57,782 nt of DNA from IMG/VR virus record IMGVR_UViG_3300032116_000235, positions 1 to 57,782 of that record. One strand, 5' to 3'. Below, in pieces: positions 9,201-16,705 of this stretch (its first letter is position 1; every line of letters begins with the position of its first letter). A program made the position numbers and the translations under genes. The stretch comes from a virus. The notes beneath the pieces were generated by a model, which was given only the letters and a program-made list of their open reading frames with translations, was not told the DNA's origin and ran no database searches.

Positions 9201-10032
9201 TGGCGTTGATTACAAAATTCGCATTTTTGGAGATGCCGTCAAAGTTTACGATGCGACAACGGGGAATTTGATTGTATTGAATTCTCCCGGAACAGGGGAA
9301 TTATCTTTGGATGTTGAGAGAGTGATTCGCCCATTGCCTTCAACAAGTATTCTGTGTGAAAAAGCACTATACGAAAACGGGCAATCGGTAAAAGTGAGAG
9401 CCGTAAATGGAGACACTCTTCCAGAAGGTCTTCAGCCAGAATTTTCATATTATGTTCGCCGTATTTCTGAAAATTATATTGAGCTTTATCAAACGGCAGA
9501 ACAAGCGCGAGGAACAGGGACAACTGGAAGGATAGAATATCTTTCTCCGGGAAATTCTGTTGAATCACAATTTTACATTGATGCTATTGATGATGAAGTT
9601 TTGGTGAAAACAATTCATCAGATTGAGAAACCTTTGACTGACGGATTTGTTTCTCTTTACGCATGGGATTTTGCCCGTTCAAATGATTTAACACTGGTTG
9701 GGCAATATCATCCTTCCGAGGTTAATCCGCAGTATCGCAGAATCCGCATCGGGCAATCTTGCGCTTGGGTTCGGTTGGCTTATCGGATGTCGCCTCCGTT
9801 CATCACTTCAAAATACGACTACATTCCTATTGAGCATGAACGGGCAATCATCGCGGCAATTCATGCTGTTGATATGGAAGACAAAGATTTTGCAGACCAA
9901 TCGGCGCGATATTGGGGTATTGCTTTCAATTATCTCCGGAACCAACAAGAATACATTGATGGTCACGCAATGGTTCCTCCGCAAATTAACAATGTCACTT
10001 ACGGAGACGGAACGGATTGGGTTATTAGCTGA
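6289..10032 (+). CDS. Large adaptor-like tail protein with a long beta-rich insertion
   Basis: The 1247-aa protein begins with a helical segment (FEECAEILGTTNSEKVFRKI) and ends with another (about 1180-1230, EHERAIIAAIHAVDMEDKDF then YLRNQQEYIDG). Such helices are typical of adaptor (T7 gp11-like) proteins that sit under the portal. Between them are about 900 residues of beta-rich sequence. These include at least four copies of a GxGYxxxPxVxI motif (GNGYSTVPGV, GSGYTSPPAI, NNYRQAPQV, GTGYTSPPSV) and several DxLPxPLVxGxxYxV motifs. It directly precedes the nozzle-like gene, overlapping by one base, matching the usual adaptor-nozzle order. The adaptor role is inferred; structural protein is firm. 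Confidence 0.6.
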   Translation: MFVSQIFEECAEILGTTNSEKVFRKISQAVQTLMESGHWSHSTAEIDICTGWDGQSVTLPRGVDVPLAVNVDGSPVYFRNRLFQYHVNKGGMFNPVGWAWDDRGYTPTMMEIRQPSQLVAIAETDNDVGKQIRVIGINGNNVPLRSQLENGTGVDGLLVPIHSQKDFPFGTIIPDDQTVEIRLVSIDPISKFTPDNGVPHQLTSGQGVNISPQSGVIPPPLYNGQVAYVGVLDALTIELFKDQNNAKNGNFPIEMESILGSGLIKIKDSKPSQVVTAIRMDSAVPVAITTGNPIAFPDTGVILPVPLKKKVTYFANALSDTDLNIFESFEDAQNNINPIYCSTMGSPFSVDIRKEILPETKLTFAIQHYFKQGDQVQVYTAGGVLPNPLISNQNYFVNVVDSFTITIHETQADANASNPTNYINPIKLIDAGSGANFVVKLLSSTFRSGETSQITAAGLNISAPTGAGANYQAVVTGSVRVVQVTAQGNGYSTVPGVTFSEPPDPPIGSGQQAETATGYAIINTISTKLEQIIITNPGSGYTSPPAITIDPPTGASPAQATASATLQTSFVSYFRKISGGNNYRQAPQVQIAGGGGSGATAQAVVNNSIINLNSISVVGTTATATTASPHGFSVGSVVTLENVSPTTPFNGDKTVLSVPLQTQNIFSITRILTTATVTMTGNHNYSTGQIVTIAGTTEPQYLGPYAITVINSTQFTYTVTGNPITPAGGAAKTASIPSPSGATFTFTVPSGTTSATPNTGTVFSGEVVALNIITSGTGYTSPPSVILTPSTGVFVEFTSTGTLPSPLVAGTAYRAEAPLDTAAGVFTVRNADFSKINITGGGSGTFYTVLSRTFGVDFTDRWLGDFSNITTGQGIYFGTDFILPTTSPAIDGSTQFFLDVISPTVARIRNSLSVYLQVISFGTGQSYFGIRRQVTVQTPENTIEPDSILYLQDDQIVKFSTSGGMPAPLVAGVDYKIRIFGDAVKVYDATTGNLIVLNSPGTGELSLDVERVIRPLPSTSILCEKALYENGQSVKVRAVNGDTLPEGLQPEFSYYVRRISENYIELYQTAEQARGTGTTGRIEYLSPGNSVESQFYIDAIDDEVLVKTIHQIEKPLTDGFVSLYAWDFARSNDLTLVGQYHPSEVNPQYRRIRIGQSCAWVRLAYRMSPPFITSKYDYIPIEHERAIIAAIHAVDMEDKDFADQSARYWGIAFNYLRNQQEYIDGHAMVPPQINNVTYGDGTDWVIS

Positions 10033-12155
10033 TGAAATCGCCTCAAATCACTTCTGGCAGACTCGTCAAAGCGACAAGCGGATGGTTTGCTGGCGTAAAT
10101 TCTATTAGGAATCCTTGGGCATTGCCGGAAAATCAATTCAAATGGGGCGTCAATGTTCAAGTTCGCGGCGGAATTGTTCAAACTCGTCCGGGAAATGCGA
10201 TGCGCCTTTCTTTGCCTCCGGGAAATTTTCAAGGAGGAGTTTTCTTCTCAGCCAATAAACAGAAAACTTCGCATTCAACGCAAACGATCGACGGAGAAAC
10301 GACTTTTTCTGCATCCACTATATTTGATGTGAATGGTGAAGGCGTAATTGCCCAAGAATTGAATTATGTTGTTTTTGCGGTTGATGGTTCTGTTTATTAC
10401 GCTCCTTTCCCGCTAACACAGCCTAAAAATTGGGCTGAATACAAACTCACGAACATAAAACTTGATCCGAATGTAGATCAGTTTGTTTTCACGACAGGAA
10501 CGCAATCGGCGAATATCTCGACCGGTAAAAACGAAATCGTAACTCCTTCTCATCGTGTAATTTTCATTCAAGACGGGATTTCTTCTCCCGCTTATTGGGA
10601 TGGCTCTGATAAGGTCGGTGCGCAATCTGATAAAATCCCGACTGGATATTGGATGGCATTTTCTGGAAACAGACTTTGGGTAGCAGATAAAAATATCGTT
10701 CTGGCTTCAGATTTGGGCGATCCTTTGTCATGGGAAGAGAGGAAATCAGGAACTGGGCGAGGGGACTTTGCATTCAGTCGGCCAATCACCGGAATGGTGA
10801 ATTATGTTGGTCAGGACACTTCAACCAGATTGATTGTTTTCACTGATCGCTCAACATTCTCGCTTGCCAGCGGTATTCTTGATAGGAGTCAATGGACTTC
10901 TACGGCTAATTTTCAAAACACGCTTTATCCGACTGTTGGTTGCGTTGCTGGGAAAAGCATAGCTTTTCAAGCTGGTCAAATGTGGTGGTATTCACAGGGC
11001 GGACTTGTTGCGGCGGACGTCGCGGCGGCATCATACCTTTCTTCGCAGGTTCTATTTAAGGATGTAGAAATGGCGCGGAGCAAGCAATACATGGCTTCCG
11101 ACATCACAAGAATCTGCGCGACATCTTTTGAGAACTATATTCTTGTCAGCATTCCTTATCTCGAAAAATTGAATAGCCAGACGATGGTTTTGGATTATGC
11201 GGCGGCATCCGAGTGGTCATCTCAAAGAATTCCTGCTTGGTGTGGCGTCTGGTCTGGCACTCGTCCTGTTGAATGGATTAGTGGTATTATTGACGGCCAA
11301 CAGCGATGTTTTCATTTCAGCGTTGATTACTCCGCAACATCTGATGGTTCATACAATCATCTTTGGGAATCTTTTGTTCCTCAACGCTACGATTCATATT
11401 TTGATATTCAGGCTGACGGAAGTTTAGTTGAGGCTCGAAATAGAATTTATTGCTCCATGGAAACCGCCATGCTTGGTGACGGAATGGATTACAAACAATT
11501 TATCTATTCTGAGGTTGAAGCGAAAGAAATCGGCGGGGAAGTGGATGTTTCAATAGCATTCAGAGGAAGCAAAGGCCAATATAAACAAATCTTGAGCCAA
11601 AAAGTTCTTGCCGTAACTGATGATTTCCAATGGATAAATACTCCGTATTCTGAAAAAATTGAAGATTTGGGGTATTTGAAAACTCAATATCGCAGATTTA
11701 TTACAGAATCAGCGCAACGAACAATTGACTACGAAACTTGTGAGAGCGATTTAACGATTGACATAGATAAAGCGTTTTCAATTTTGATTGAATGGTGCGG
11801 TCAGATGGGAATTGAAATTGTTCGCGTTTATATTGATCCATATCCGACTAAAGCTATTGGGGTTCCGCAAAGAAACGAAACGAAACATTGCGTTGTCGGT
11901 GATGGGGGAAGAAATTTCACAATAGAAAGCCTTCCGAGCGAATACGCTAAAGGAAACGGAGAGCAAAAAAGTTGGTATGCCAACGCATTCAAAACTGTTT
12001 ATATTGATTGCGGTTTGCAGTCTATCTCGGCAACAGCAGAAGCCTCTTATTTGTCGTATATCAGTTACACTCACGCCTTGGCAGAAGCCGAAATTTTAGC
12101 ATTGCAAGCCGCAAACTCAGCCGCTCAACAATTCGCTGTTGAAAACAACTGTTGA
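10032..12155 (+). CDS. Nozzle-like (tail tubular protein B-like) structural protein
   Basis: The 707-aa product opens with GWFAGVNSIRNPWALPENQF and GGIVQTRPGN. This is the pattern seen at the start of beta-propeller nozzle or tail tubular B proteins of short-tailed phages, which close the tail tip. The remainder is beta-rich with repeated tryptophans (PLSWEERKSG, WISGIIDGQQ), no membrane segment and no enzyme motif. The last 40 residues are an Ala-rich helix. Its position after the adaptor-like gene and before internal virion proteins supports the assignment. It overlaps the following gene by four bases. Confidence 0.6.
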   Translation: MKSPQITSGRLVKATSGWFAGVNSIRNPWALPENQFKWGVNVQVRGGIVQTRPGNAMRLSLPPGNFQGGVFFSANKQKTSHSTQTIDGETTFSASTIFDVNGEGVIAQELNYVVFAVDGSVYYAPFPLTQPKNWAEYKLTNIKLDPNVDQFVFTTGTQSANISTGKNEIVTPSHRVIFIQDGISSPAYWDGSDKVGAQSDKIPTGYWMAFSGNRLWVADKNIVLASDLGDPLSWEERKSGTGRGDFAFSRPITGMVNYVGQDTSTRLIVFTDRSTFSLASGILDRSQWTSTANFQNTLYPTVGCVAGKSIAFQAGQMWWYSQGGLVAADVAAASYLSSQVLFKDVEMARSKQYMASDITRICATSFENYILVSIPYLEKLNSQTMVLDYAAASEWSSQRIPAWCGVWSGTRPVEWISGIIDGQQRCFHFSVDYSATSDGSYNHLWESFVPQRYDSYFDIQADGSLVEARNRIYCSMETAMLGDGMDYKQFIYSEVEAKEIGGEVDVSIAFRGSKGQYKQILSQKVLAVTDDFQWINTPYSEKIEDLGYLKTQYRRFITESAQRTIDYETCESDLTIDIDKAFSILIEWCGQMGIEIVRVYIDPYPTKAIGVPQRNETKHCVVGDGGRNFTIESLPSEYAKGNGEQKSWYANAFKTVYIDCGLQSISATAEASYLSYISYTHALAEAEILALQAANSAAQQFAVENNC

Positions 12156-12418
12156 TTATGCCATCTATTAAAACATCATCTGATCCAGTTACGAATTTCC
12201 CGTATAAATTCGTTTCGCCTTTCAGCGATGACAATATCATTCCGCTTTATTCATCAATAAATTTTATCAATGCGAAAGAAAATTCTTGTCTTCCGTGTGT
12301 GGTGTGTGGCAATAATGTTCAGAGGTTTGATGCGATACAAGAACAAGCCAGCAGATATAAAAATTATGTTCCGAATCAATTCAACAGAACCCCAGTAAGA
12401 GTAGGATCAGCAGGATAA
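12152..12418 (+). CDS. 88-aa protein with a CxxC pair, unknown
   Basis: The protein has a CLPCVVCGNN segment near residues 47-56 that could bind a metal or form a knuckle with a distant partner. The rest is polar with an aromatic-rich start (NFPYKFVSPF). It overlaps the nozzle-like gene by four bases and is followed by the acetyltransferase-like gene after a five-base gap. No family recognised; minor virion or assembly protein by context. Confidence 0.55.
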   Translation: MIMPSIKTSSDPVTNFPYKFVSPFSDDNIIPLYSSINFINAKENSCLPCVVCGNNVQRFDAIQEQASRYKNYVPNQFNRTPVRVGSAG

Positions 12419-12423
12419 TAAAT

Positions 12424-12801
12424 ATGACTAAATCAATAGAATACAAAACGATACCTAAAGACAGCGGAGAGTTTCTTGAACTCGTTGATTTTGCAGAGGA
12501 ATTTGATCATAAAATAGTAGATCATCCACAAATCAATGTCATCGGGCATTACAAAGACGGGCAACTTTTCGGATATTCCGATCATGTTTTCATTCCCGTT
12601 ATCTACCCAGCATTTCATCCAAAGCACACCACGCCAAGAGATGTTATGCAATGTATGCACGATTTGAAAGTTTTTGCCCAAGTTTCCGGCTCCGCAGGAT
12701 TCATTGGGGTTCCGCTAGAATCAGAAAGAATCACATTCACAAATGGAATAATGCAGAAACTTGGCTTGCAAAGAATGCACCGAGAGCTTTATACTTTATA
12801 G
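12424..12801 (+). CDS. 125-aa protein with weak GNAT acetyltransferase resemblance
   Basis: The sequence shows alternating strands and helices with a central HYKDGQLFGYSDHVFIPVIY stretch, then PRDVMQCMHDLKVFAQ and a final 'LGLQRMHRELYTL' strand. That is the general layout of a small GNAT fold in which the last strand packs against a helix. The typical Q/RxxGxA pyrophosphate loop is not clear, so the resemblance is only structural guesswork. GNAT-like proteins do occur among phage virion genes. It is followed by an AGGAG ribosome binding site for the next gene. Confidence 0.45.
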   Translation: MTKSIEYKTIPKDSGEFLELVDFAEEFDHKIVDHPQINVIGHYKDGQLFGYSDHVFIPVIYPAFHPKHTTPRDVMQCMHDLKVFAQVSGSAGFIGVPLESERITFTNGIMQKLGLQRMHRELYTL

Positions 12802-12811
12802 GAGAAAAATT

Positions 12812-13678
12812 ATGGGAGGAAGCGCACCAGCACCAGTTCAATATAATACGGCGGCAATGTTACCTCCGCCAAACCCGCAAGGAACCTACGATATTTTAAA
12901 GGCAACAAGCAAACTTGGCGGGGACGCAATGGATTTGCACCGCAAAAATCTTGAACTTGCCTCTGCGACAACTCCAATTCGGATGGAATACAATCCAACC
13001 GAACTTTCCAAACAGACTGCAGAATTTGGCGTTGGCAATCTTCTCCGTGAACGCAATATTGAATCGTTCACTAATCCTGCGGCGGCAAGAATGCGTTTGA
13101 ATATTGGGCAACAGGTCGAGGAAGCAACTTCGCCTGACTTCATGAAATCTTTCATGGATCGTTATGCGAAAGAACGCGGAATTTCCACTATATCCGGTAG
13201 CGGCATTGATCCGAACAGCACTATTGGCCGATCCGCGATATTTGATGCGACCACCGAGGCCGGAAGAAAATTGATGCTTGACAATATCCAAGCTCGTCAA
13301 GGTTATCTTCAAGCAACTCCCGCTCCAATCGGCGGGATTGATCCGGGTCAGGCTATTTCAGCGCAGGAAGCCAACAGGGCGCAGAATATTGGCCAAATGA
13401 ACGCTTGGCAGGCTGGACAATTTCAGAATATTTTTGGGATGGGTCAAGGATACTCAGATTTCGTCAATAAAATGATGGGCGAAACGCTTTCAGCCAACCA
13501 AGCAGAACAAGCAAATTTGAGGCAATATCAAGAAAAATTAATCAATGATTTGGTTGGCCAAGCGAACGCTGAGAATCAAATGAGGGCTGGGGCGGCACAA
13601 GGGAATCAAGCGATGACTGGCGCGCTGGCAGGAGCCGGAATTGGCGCGGTTGGCTTGATTGCGGCGGCAATGATTTAA
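12812..13678 (+). CDS. Internal virion protein candidate (MGGS start, Ala/Gln-rich)
   Basis: I chose the ATG at 12812 because AGGAG lies about ten bases upstream, and because the N-terminus MGGSAPAPVQ matches the MGGS and MGGG starts of proteins at 14800 and 15367. The 288-aa protein is rich in Ala, Gln and Asn, mostly helical (RAQNIGQMNAWQAGQFQNIF). It ends in a glycine-zipper-like hydrophobic segment (about 269-288, GALAGAGIGAVGLIAAAM) that could insert into a membrane. This suits an ejected internal virion protein that helps form a channel through the cell envelope. The function is inferred from composition and neighbours. Confidence 0.6.
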   Translation: MGGSAPAPVQYNTAAMLPPPNPQGTYDILKATSKLGGDAMDLHRKNLELASATTPIRMEYNPTELSKQTAEFGVGNLLRERNIESFTNPAAARMRLNIGQQVEEATSPDFMKSFMDRYAKERGISTISGSGIDPNSTIGRSAIFDATTEAGRKLMLDNIQARQGYLQATPAPIGGIDPGQAISAQEANRAQNIGQMNAWQAGQFQNIFGMGQGYSDFVNKMMGETLSANQAEQANLRQYQEKLINDLVGQANAENQMRAGAAQGNQAMTGALAGAGIGAVGLIAAAMI

Positions 13679-13679
13679 T

Positions 13680-14645
13680 ATGGAAAACCTAATAAATAAG
13701 ACAGTAGAATACATAAAATTGTGGAATCAAAATTGGCCTCGTTCGGTCGTGTTTTGGTCAGGCGGCAAGGATTCAACAGCGTTGTTGCATCTTATCAAAT
13801 TCCGCGCAGGGCTGGACATTCCTGTTGTTCAGTTTCGTGAACCTAAATTCCGTGAGCGTTACGCTTATAGCGATAAATTGATTAAAGACTGGAAACTAGA
13901 AGTTCACGATTACCCTCCTTTGCGTGTTGCTTTGGCTGATGGGCCTGATGTCAATACTGGAGAGGTTCGTTTTGACCTGTTGAAATACTTTCAATGGGGG
14001 CAGAAATGCATGGTGATGAGTCTTGGGACAGAACGCCCGAAAGAAGGCGAAGATTTCCTTTGCGGTTTGAATGATTTTTTGTTTCGCCCTACGGGAACCT
14101 TCAACTGGCCATGGGGCGCAGTTTGGATTGGAACGAAAGACACGGACACAGACCTCATCAAAGGTCAAGTTGCCGTGAAATCTCACATTCGCTACGCAGA
14201 CGGGTCGCCTGTGAGCTTGTATCCCCTCCGAGACTGGACTGATGAGGATATTTACAATTACTTGGAGCTTTCAGGTGTTGAGCCTGACCAAACTCGTTAT
14301 ATCAAAACTGACGGGAAATGGGGTAACAATCCTGATAAAAGTCTGAACGCTGATTTTTATCCCGTCTGTTTGAATTGCGTTGATCGCCACCAAGGGCAAT
14401 ATGTTGACTGCCCAAAACTGAAAGCCAAAATCAGCAATATCAGTCATCTTGCGCCTTACGAGGACATCGTGATTGATGATCTTGGGTTCCGTCCGGTAGA
14501 TTGGAAGAAAAATAAATCAATATGTATGACTGTGAAGCCTGCGGAGCCTGTTGCTCATTCAAATGGAGTTGGCCAGTCCTCAAGCGAGACCGCTCAGACG
14601 CAACCGGAATTCCGCGCAACTGGATTCGCGCAGACTACCCGCTAA
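13680..14645 (+). CDS. PP-loop ATP pyrophosphatase, PAPS reductase/DndC-like family
   Basis: The 321-aa protein has the PP-loop SGGKDS at residues 27-32, which binds ATP and releases pyrophosphate in PAPS reductase and related enzymes such as DndC. A later LYPLRDWTDEDIYNYL helix is typical of this family. A cysteine group, PVCLNC...YVDC (about 230-245), could bind an iron-sulfur cluster. The substrate is unknown: sulfate reduction, a thio-modification or an adenylyl-activated step are all possible. After DWKKNK (about residue 278) the sequence becomes low-complexity (SSSETAQTQPEFRATG) and overlaps the YkgJ-like gene in another frame. The C-terminal 40 residues may therefore be a recent frameshift or read-through extension. 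Confidence 0.75.
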   Translation: MENLINKTVEYIKLWNQNWPRSVVFWSGGKDSTALLHLIKFRAGLDIPVVQFREPKFRERYAYSDKLIKDWKLEVHDYPPLRVALADGPDVNTGEVRFDLLKYFQWGQKCMVMSLGTERPKEGEDFLCGLNDFLFRPTGTFNWPWGAVWIGTKDTDTDLIKGQVAVKSHIRYADGSPVSLYPLRDWTDEDIYNYLELSGVEPDQTRYIKTDGKWGNNPDKSLNADFYPVCLNCVDRHQGQYVDCPKLKAKISNISHLAPYEDIVIDDLGFRPVDWKKNKSICMTVKPAEPVAHSNGVGQSSSETAQTQPEFRATGFAQTTR

Positions 14646-14797
14646 TGAAAACAGAAAACAACAGATGCGTTGCTTTGGAAGGCCAAGTTGGGGTTTCTGT
14701 GAAGTGTTCTGTTTATAATTGCAGGCCGGATGCGTGTAGGAAATTTACTCCGGGATCGGCGTTGTGTATCGAAGCAAGAAATAAAATAGGACTATAA
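14522..14797 (+). CDS. YkgJ-family cysteine-cluster protein
   Basis: The 91-aa product starts MYDCEACGACC, the hallmark CxxCxxCC of the YkgJ/UPF0153 family of putative zinc or iron-sulfur binding proteins. Further cysteines follow at CSVYNCRPDACRKF and CIEARN. The family function is not settled. Its first 124 bases overlap the end of the PP-loop ATPase gene in a different frame. The conserved motif lies inside the overlap, so this gene, rather than the tail of the upstream one, is the selected frame there. The pair may work together, since several PP-loop enzymes need a metal cluster partner. Confidence 0.7.
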   Translation: MYDCEACGACCSFKWSWPVLKRDRSDATGIPRNWIRADYPLMKTENNRCVALEGQVGVSVKCSVYNCRPDACRKFTPGSALCIEARNKIGL

Positions 14798-14799
14798 TT

Positions 14800-15348
14800 A
14801 TGGGCGGAAGTCAATTTGGAAAAACATTCGGAAGGGTAACAACAAAAATTGTTGATCCTTTCGGAATCGGTAAAACTAAATTTGGGAAAACAGTAATGAA
14901 AGTTATTGATCCATTAAATATAATGGACCCGCTCAATGTTCTTCCGGGGAAAGGTGAAAAATGGGGAACATTAGATAAAAATTATGGCGGTGCCGCAAGA
15001 GGGTGGCTTGGGTTAGACAAAAAAAGCGGCGGAGGGTCTTACCAGCCGAGAGATTATTCTTCTATTCAAAAAATGGTCGCAAATAATCCTGCTGGACAAA
15101 TGTCTGGAGATTTGATTTTGCAAAAACAAATGACAGATCAGGCGTTGGCTTCACAGCAAGCCGCAAATTTGCAAGCGGCAAACGCACGCCAACAACAAAA
15201 TATCAATACTGCGATGCAAAATTCTAAACAAAATCTGAATAATTCTTTGATGAGAACTCCGGTTCCATCTACATTTTCAGCAATCACACCAGCATCTACA
15301 AATCAATTCAAACTTCCGAATGTTGCTGGTTTGACATTCGGAAAATAA
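14800..15348 (+). CDS. Internal virion protein candidate 2 (MGGS start, shared C-terminal peptide)
   Basis: The 182-aa protein begins MGGSQFGKTFGR and contains short repeats (KIVDPFGIGKTKFGK, KVIDPLNIMDPLN). It continues with a Gln/Ala-rich helical region (about 105-150) and ends NQFKLPNVAGLTFGK. Nearly the same end occurs in the next two proteins. It starts two bases after the YkgJ-like gene. The composition, glycine-rich start and position before the giant ejected protein suggest an internal virion or ejection protein. No known domain is visible. Confidence 0.55.
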   Translation: MGGSQFGKTFGRVTTKIVDPFGIGKTKFGKTVMKVIDPLNIMDPLNVLPGKGEKWGTLDKNYGGAARGWLGLDKKSGGGSYQPRDYSSIQKMVANNPAGQMSGDLILQKQMTDQALASQQAANLQAANARQQQNINTAMQNSKQNLNNSLMRTPVPSTFSAITPASTNQFKLPNVAGLTFGK

Positions 15349-15366
15349 ACAAGAAAGAACAAAAAT

Positions 15367-15939
15367 ATGGGAGGCGGAGGACAACAAGGACCAAGCAAAA
15401 GTCAAATAAAGGCTCAGCAAGCGCACGAAGCCGCTATGTTGGATATGCAAATGAAACTTGCTCAACAACAAATGTCGCAACAGCAGGAGATGCTTCGTTA
15501 TCAGATGGAGCAGGCCGAAAAACAGCGATTAGCGGCAGAAGAAGCGGCAAAACAGGCCGCAATTCAAACGCAATCTGCAACCGCGCAATCAGCCGCTCAA
15601 CAAAACGCGCAAGATGTCGCGCAAAAACTTGAAGGCATGAATACGATGCAGAATCTTTCTGATCAATCTGCTCTCGGAGATTATCAGAAGGCAATGACTA
15701 CTGGCGCGGAGAACATGACTGGCGGTTACGATATGGGTAATGCGAAAGCGTCCGCTATGGAACAACTCGGAGTTGCTTCTGGCGCTCTTCCTCAAACTCC
15801 ATCAAATCTTGCTGGTAGTATCAACGCGATAAATCCAGCAATGACAACTGCGGCAAATGCGCAGGCTGGCGGAACGACAAAAACGCAAAATCAATTCAAC
15901 ATGCCAAACACAAGCGGACTAACTTTCGGAGGAACATAA
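15367..15939 (+). CDS. Internal virion protein candidate 3 (Gln-rich coiled coil, shared C-terminal peptide)
   Basis: The 190-aa product starts MGGGGQQGPSKSQIKAQQ. It continues as a long Gln/Met/Ala/Glu-rich helix (about 15-85, with LAQQQMSQQQEMLRYQMEQ) that likely forms a coiled coil. The second half is Ala/Gly/Thr-rich and ends NQFNMPNTSGLTFGGT, the peptide shared with its neighbours at 14800 and 15941. Proteins of this kind are packed in the head of short-tailed phages and ejected first. No enzyme motif. The next gene begins one base after the stop. Confidence 0.55.
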   Translation: MGGGGQQGPSKSQIKAQQAHEAAMLDMQMKLAQQQMSQQQEMLRYQMEQAEKQRLAAEEAAKQAAIQTQSATAQSAAQQNAQDVAQKLEGMNTMQNLSDQSALGDYQKAMTTGAENMTGGYDMGNAKASAMEQLGVASGALPQTPSNLAGSINAINPAMTTAANAQAGGTTKTQNQFNMPNTSGLTFGGT

Positions 15940-15940
15940 T

Positions 15941-16702
15941 ATGGCTGATATACTTGAAGAAATTGAAGATGCTGGAAGATCAACGGATAATGTTGTCGGG
16001 CATTTGACAGTTGGGGAAATTGTCATTCCCATGCAACTCGCAGAAATTCCAGAAGTAAAAACTGCTATCGAGGAAATTTTTGCGGCATACGAAGTAGATC
16101 TTGATGAATTTACTGTTGGGAATGAAGCAAATAAAATTAATCCAGAAACTGGTTACCCTGAATTTTTCGTTGGGCGAGCTTTAAGAGCTATCGGGAATTT
16201 TTTCACTGGTGGAGATAAGAAGAAAGATAAAGATAATAAGAATAATAATTCGCAAAATAGTTCTCAATCGACATATAATCAAAATGCAAAAGCATTTGAT
16301 GATGCTATGGCCGCACAGAAAAAAAAGGATGAAGAAGCTAGGCTGCGAAGAGAGAAAGAGACAAAAGATCGCGCTATTGGAGCTGAATCTGCAAGAATAA
16401 GAGGTCTTGCGCTTGATAATCAGGCGCAAATTGGCGAACAGTTATCACAAACGCTTGCAACGCCAACGCAACAAAACGCAACGGCTATCCAAGCTGGATA
16501 TACACCGAGCGGATATAATGCAGGCAAGCCGACAAAAACTGTTCCCGGAAACGCTGGTGGCCCTATGCCGACAGAAACTGCTTCCGCGATGCCCGCCGCA
16601 TTGATCGCTCAAAAAATCAATCAAGATAGCGGCGGAACAAATCAACAACAGAATAGATTCAATATACCAAAAACCGAGGGATTAGTTTTCGGAGGAACTT
16701 AA
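15941..16702 (+). CDS. Internal virion protein candidate 4 (shared C-terminal peptide)
   Basis: The 253-aa protein has an ordered N-terminal part (about 1-90: DNVVGHLTVGEIVIPMQLAE, then AAYEVDLDEFTVGNEANKIN), close to sequences seen in phage structural proteins. A lysine/asparagine-rich linker (KKKDKDNKNNN) and a charged helix follow. The Gln/Thr/Pro-rich tail ends NRFNIPKTEGLVFGGT. That tail matches the C-terminal peptide of the two upstream proteins. It is likely carried in the virion, but there is no direct evidence for where. Confidence 0.55.
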   Translation: MADILEEIEDAGRSTDNVVGHLTVGEIVIPMQLAEIPEVKTAIEEIFAAYEVDLDEFTVGNEANKINPETGYPEFFVGRALRAIGNFFTGGDKKKDKDNKNNNSQNSSQSTYNQNAKAFDDAMAAQKKKDEEARLRREKETKDRAIGAESARIRGLALDNQAQIGEQLSQTLATPTQQNATAIQAGYTPSGYNAGKPTKTVPGNAGGPMPTETASAMPAALIAQKINQDSGGTNQQQNRFNIPKTEGLVFGGT

Positions 16703-16705
16703 TTT

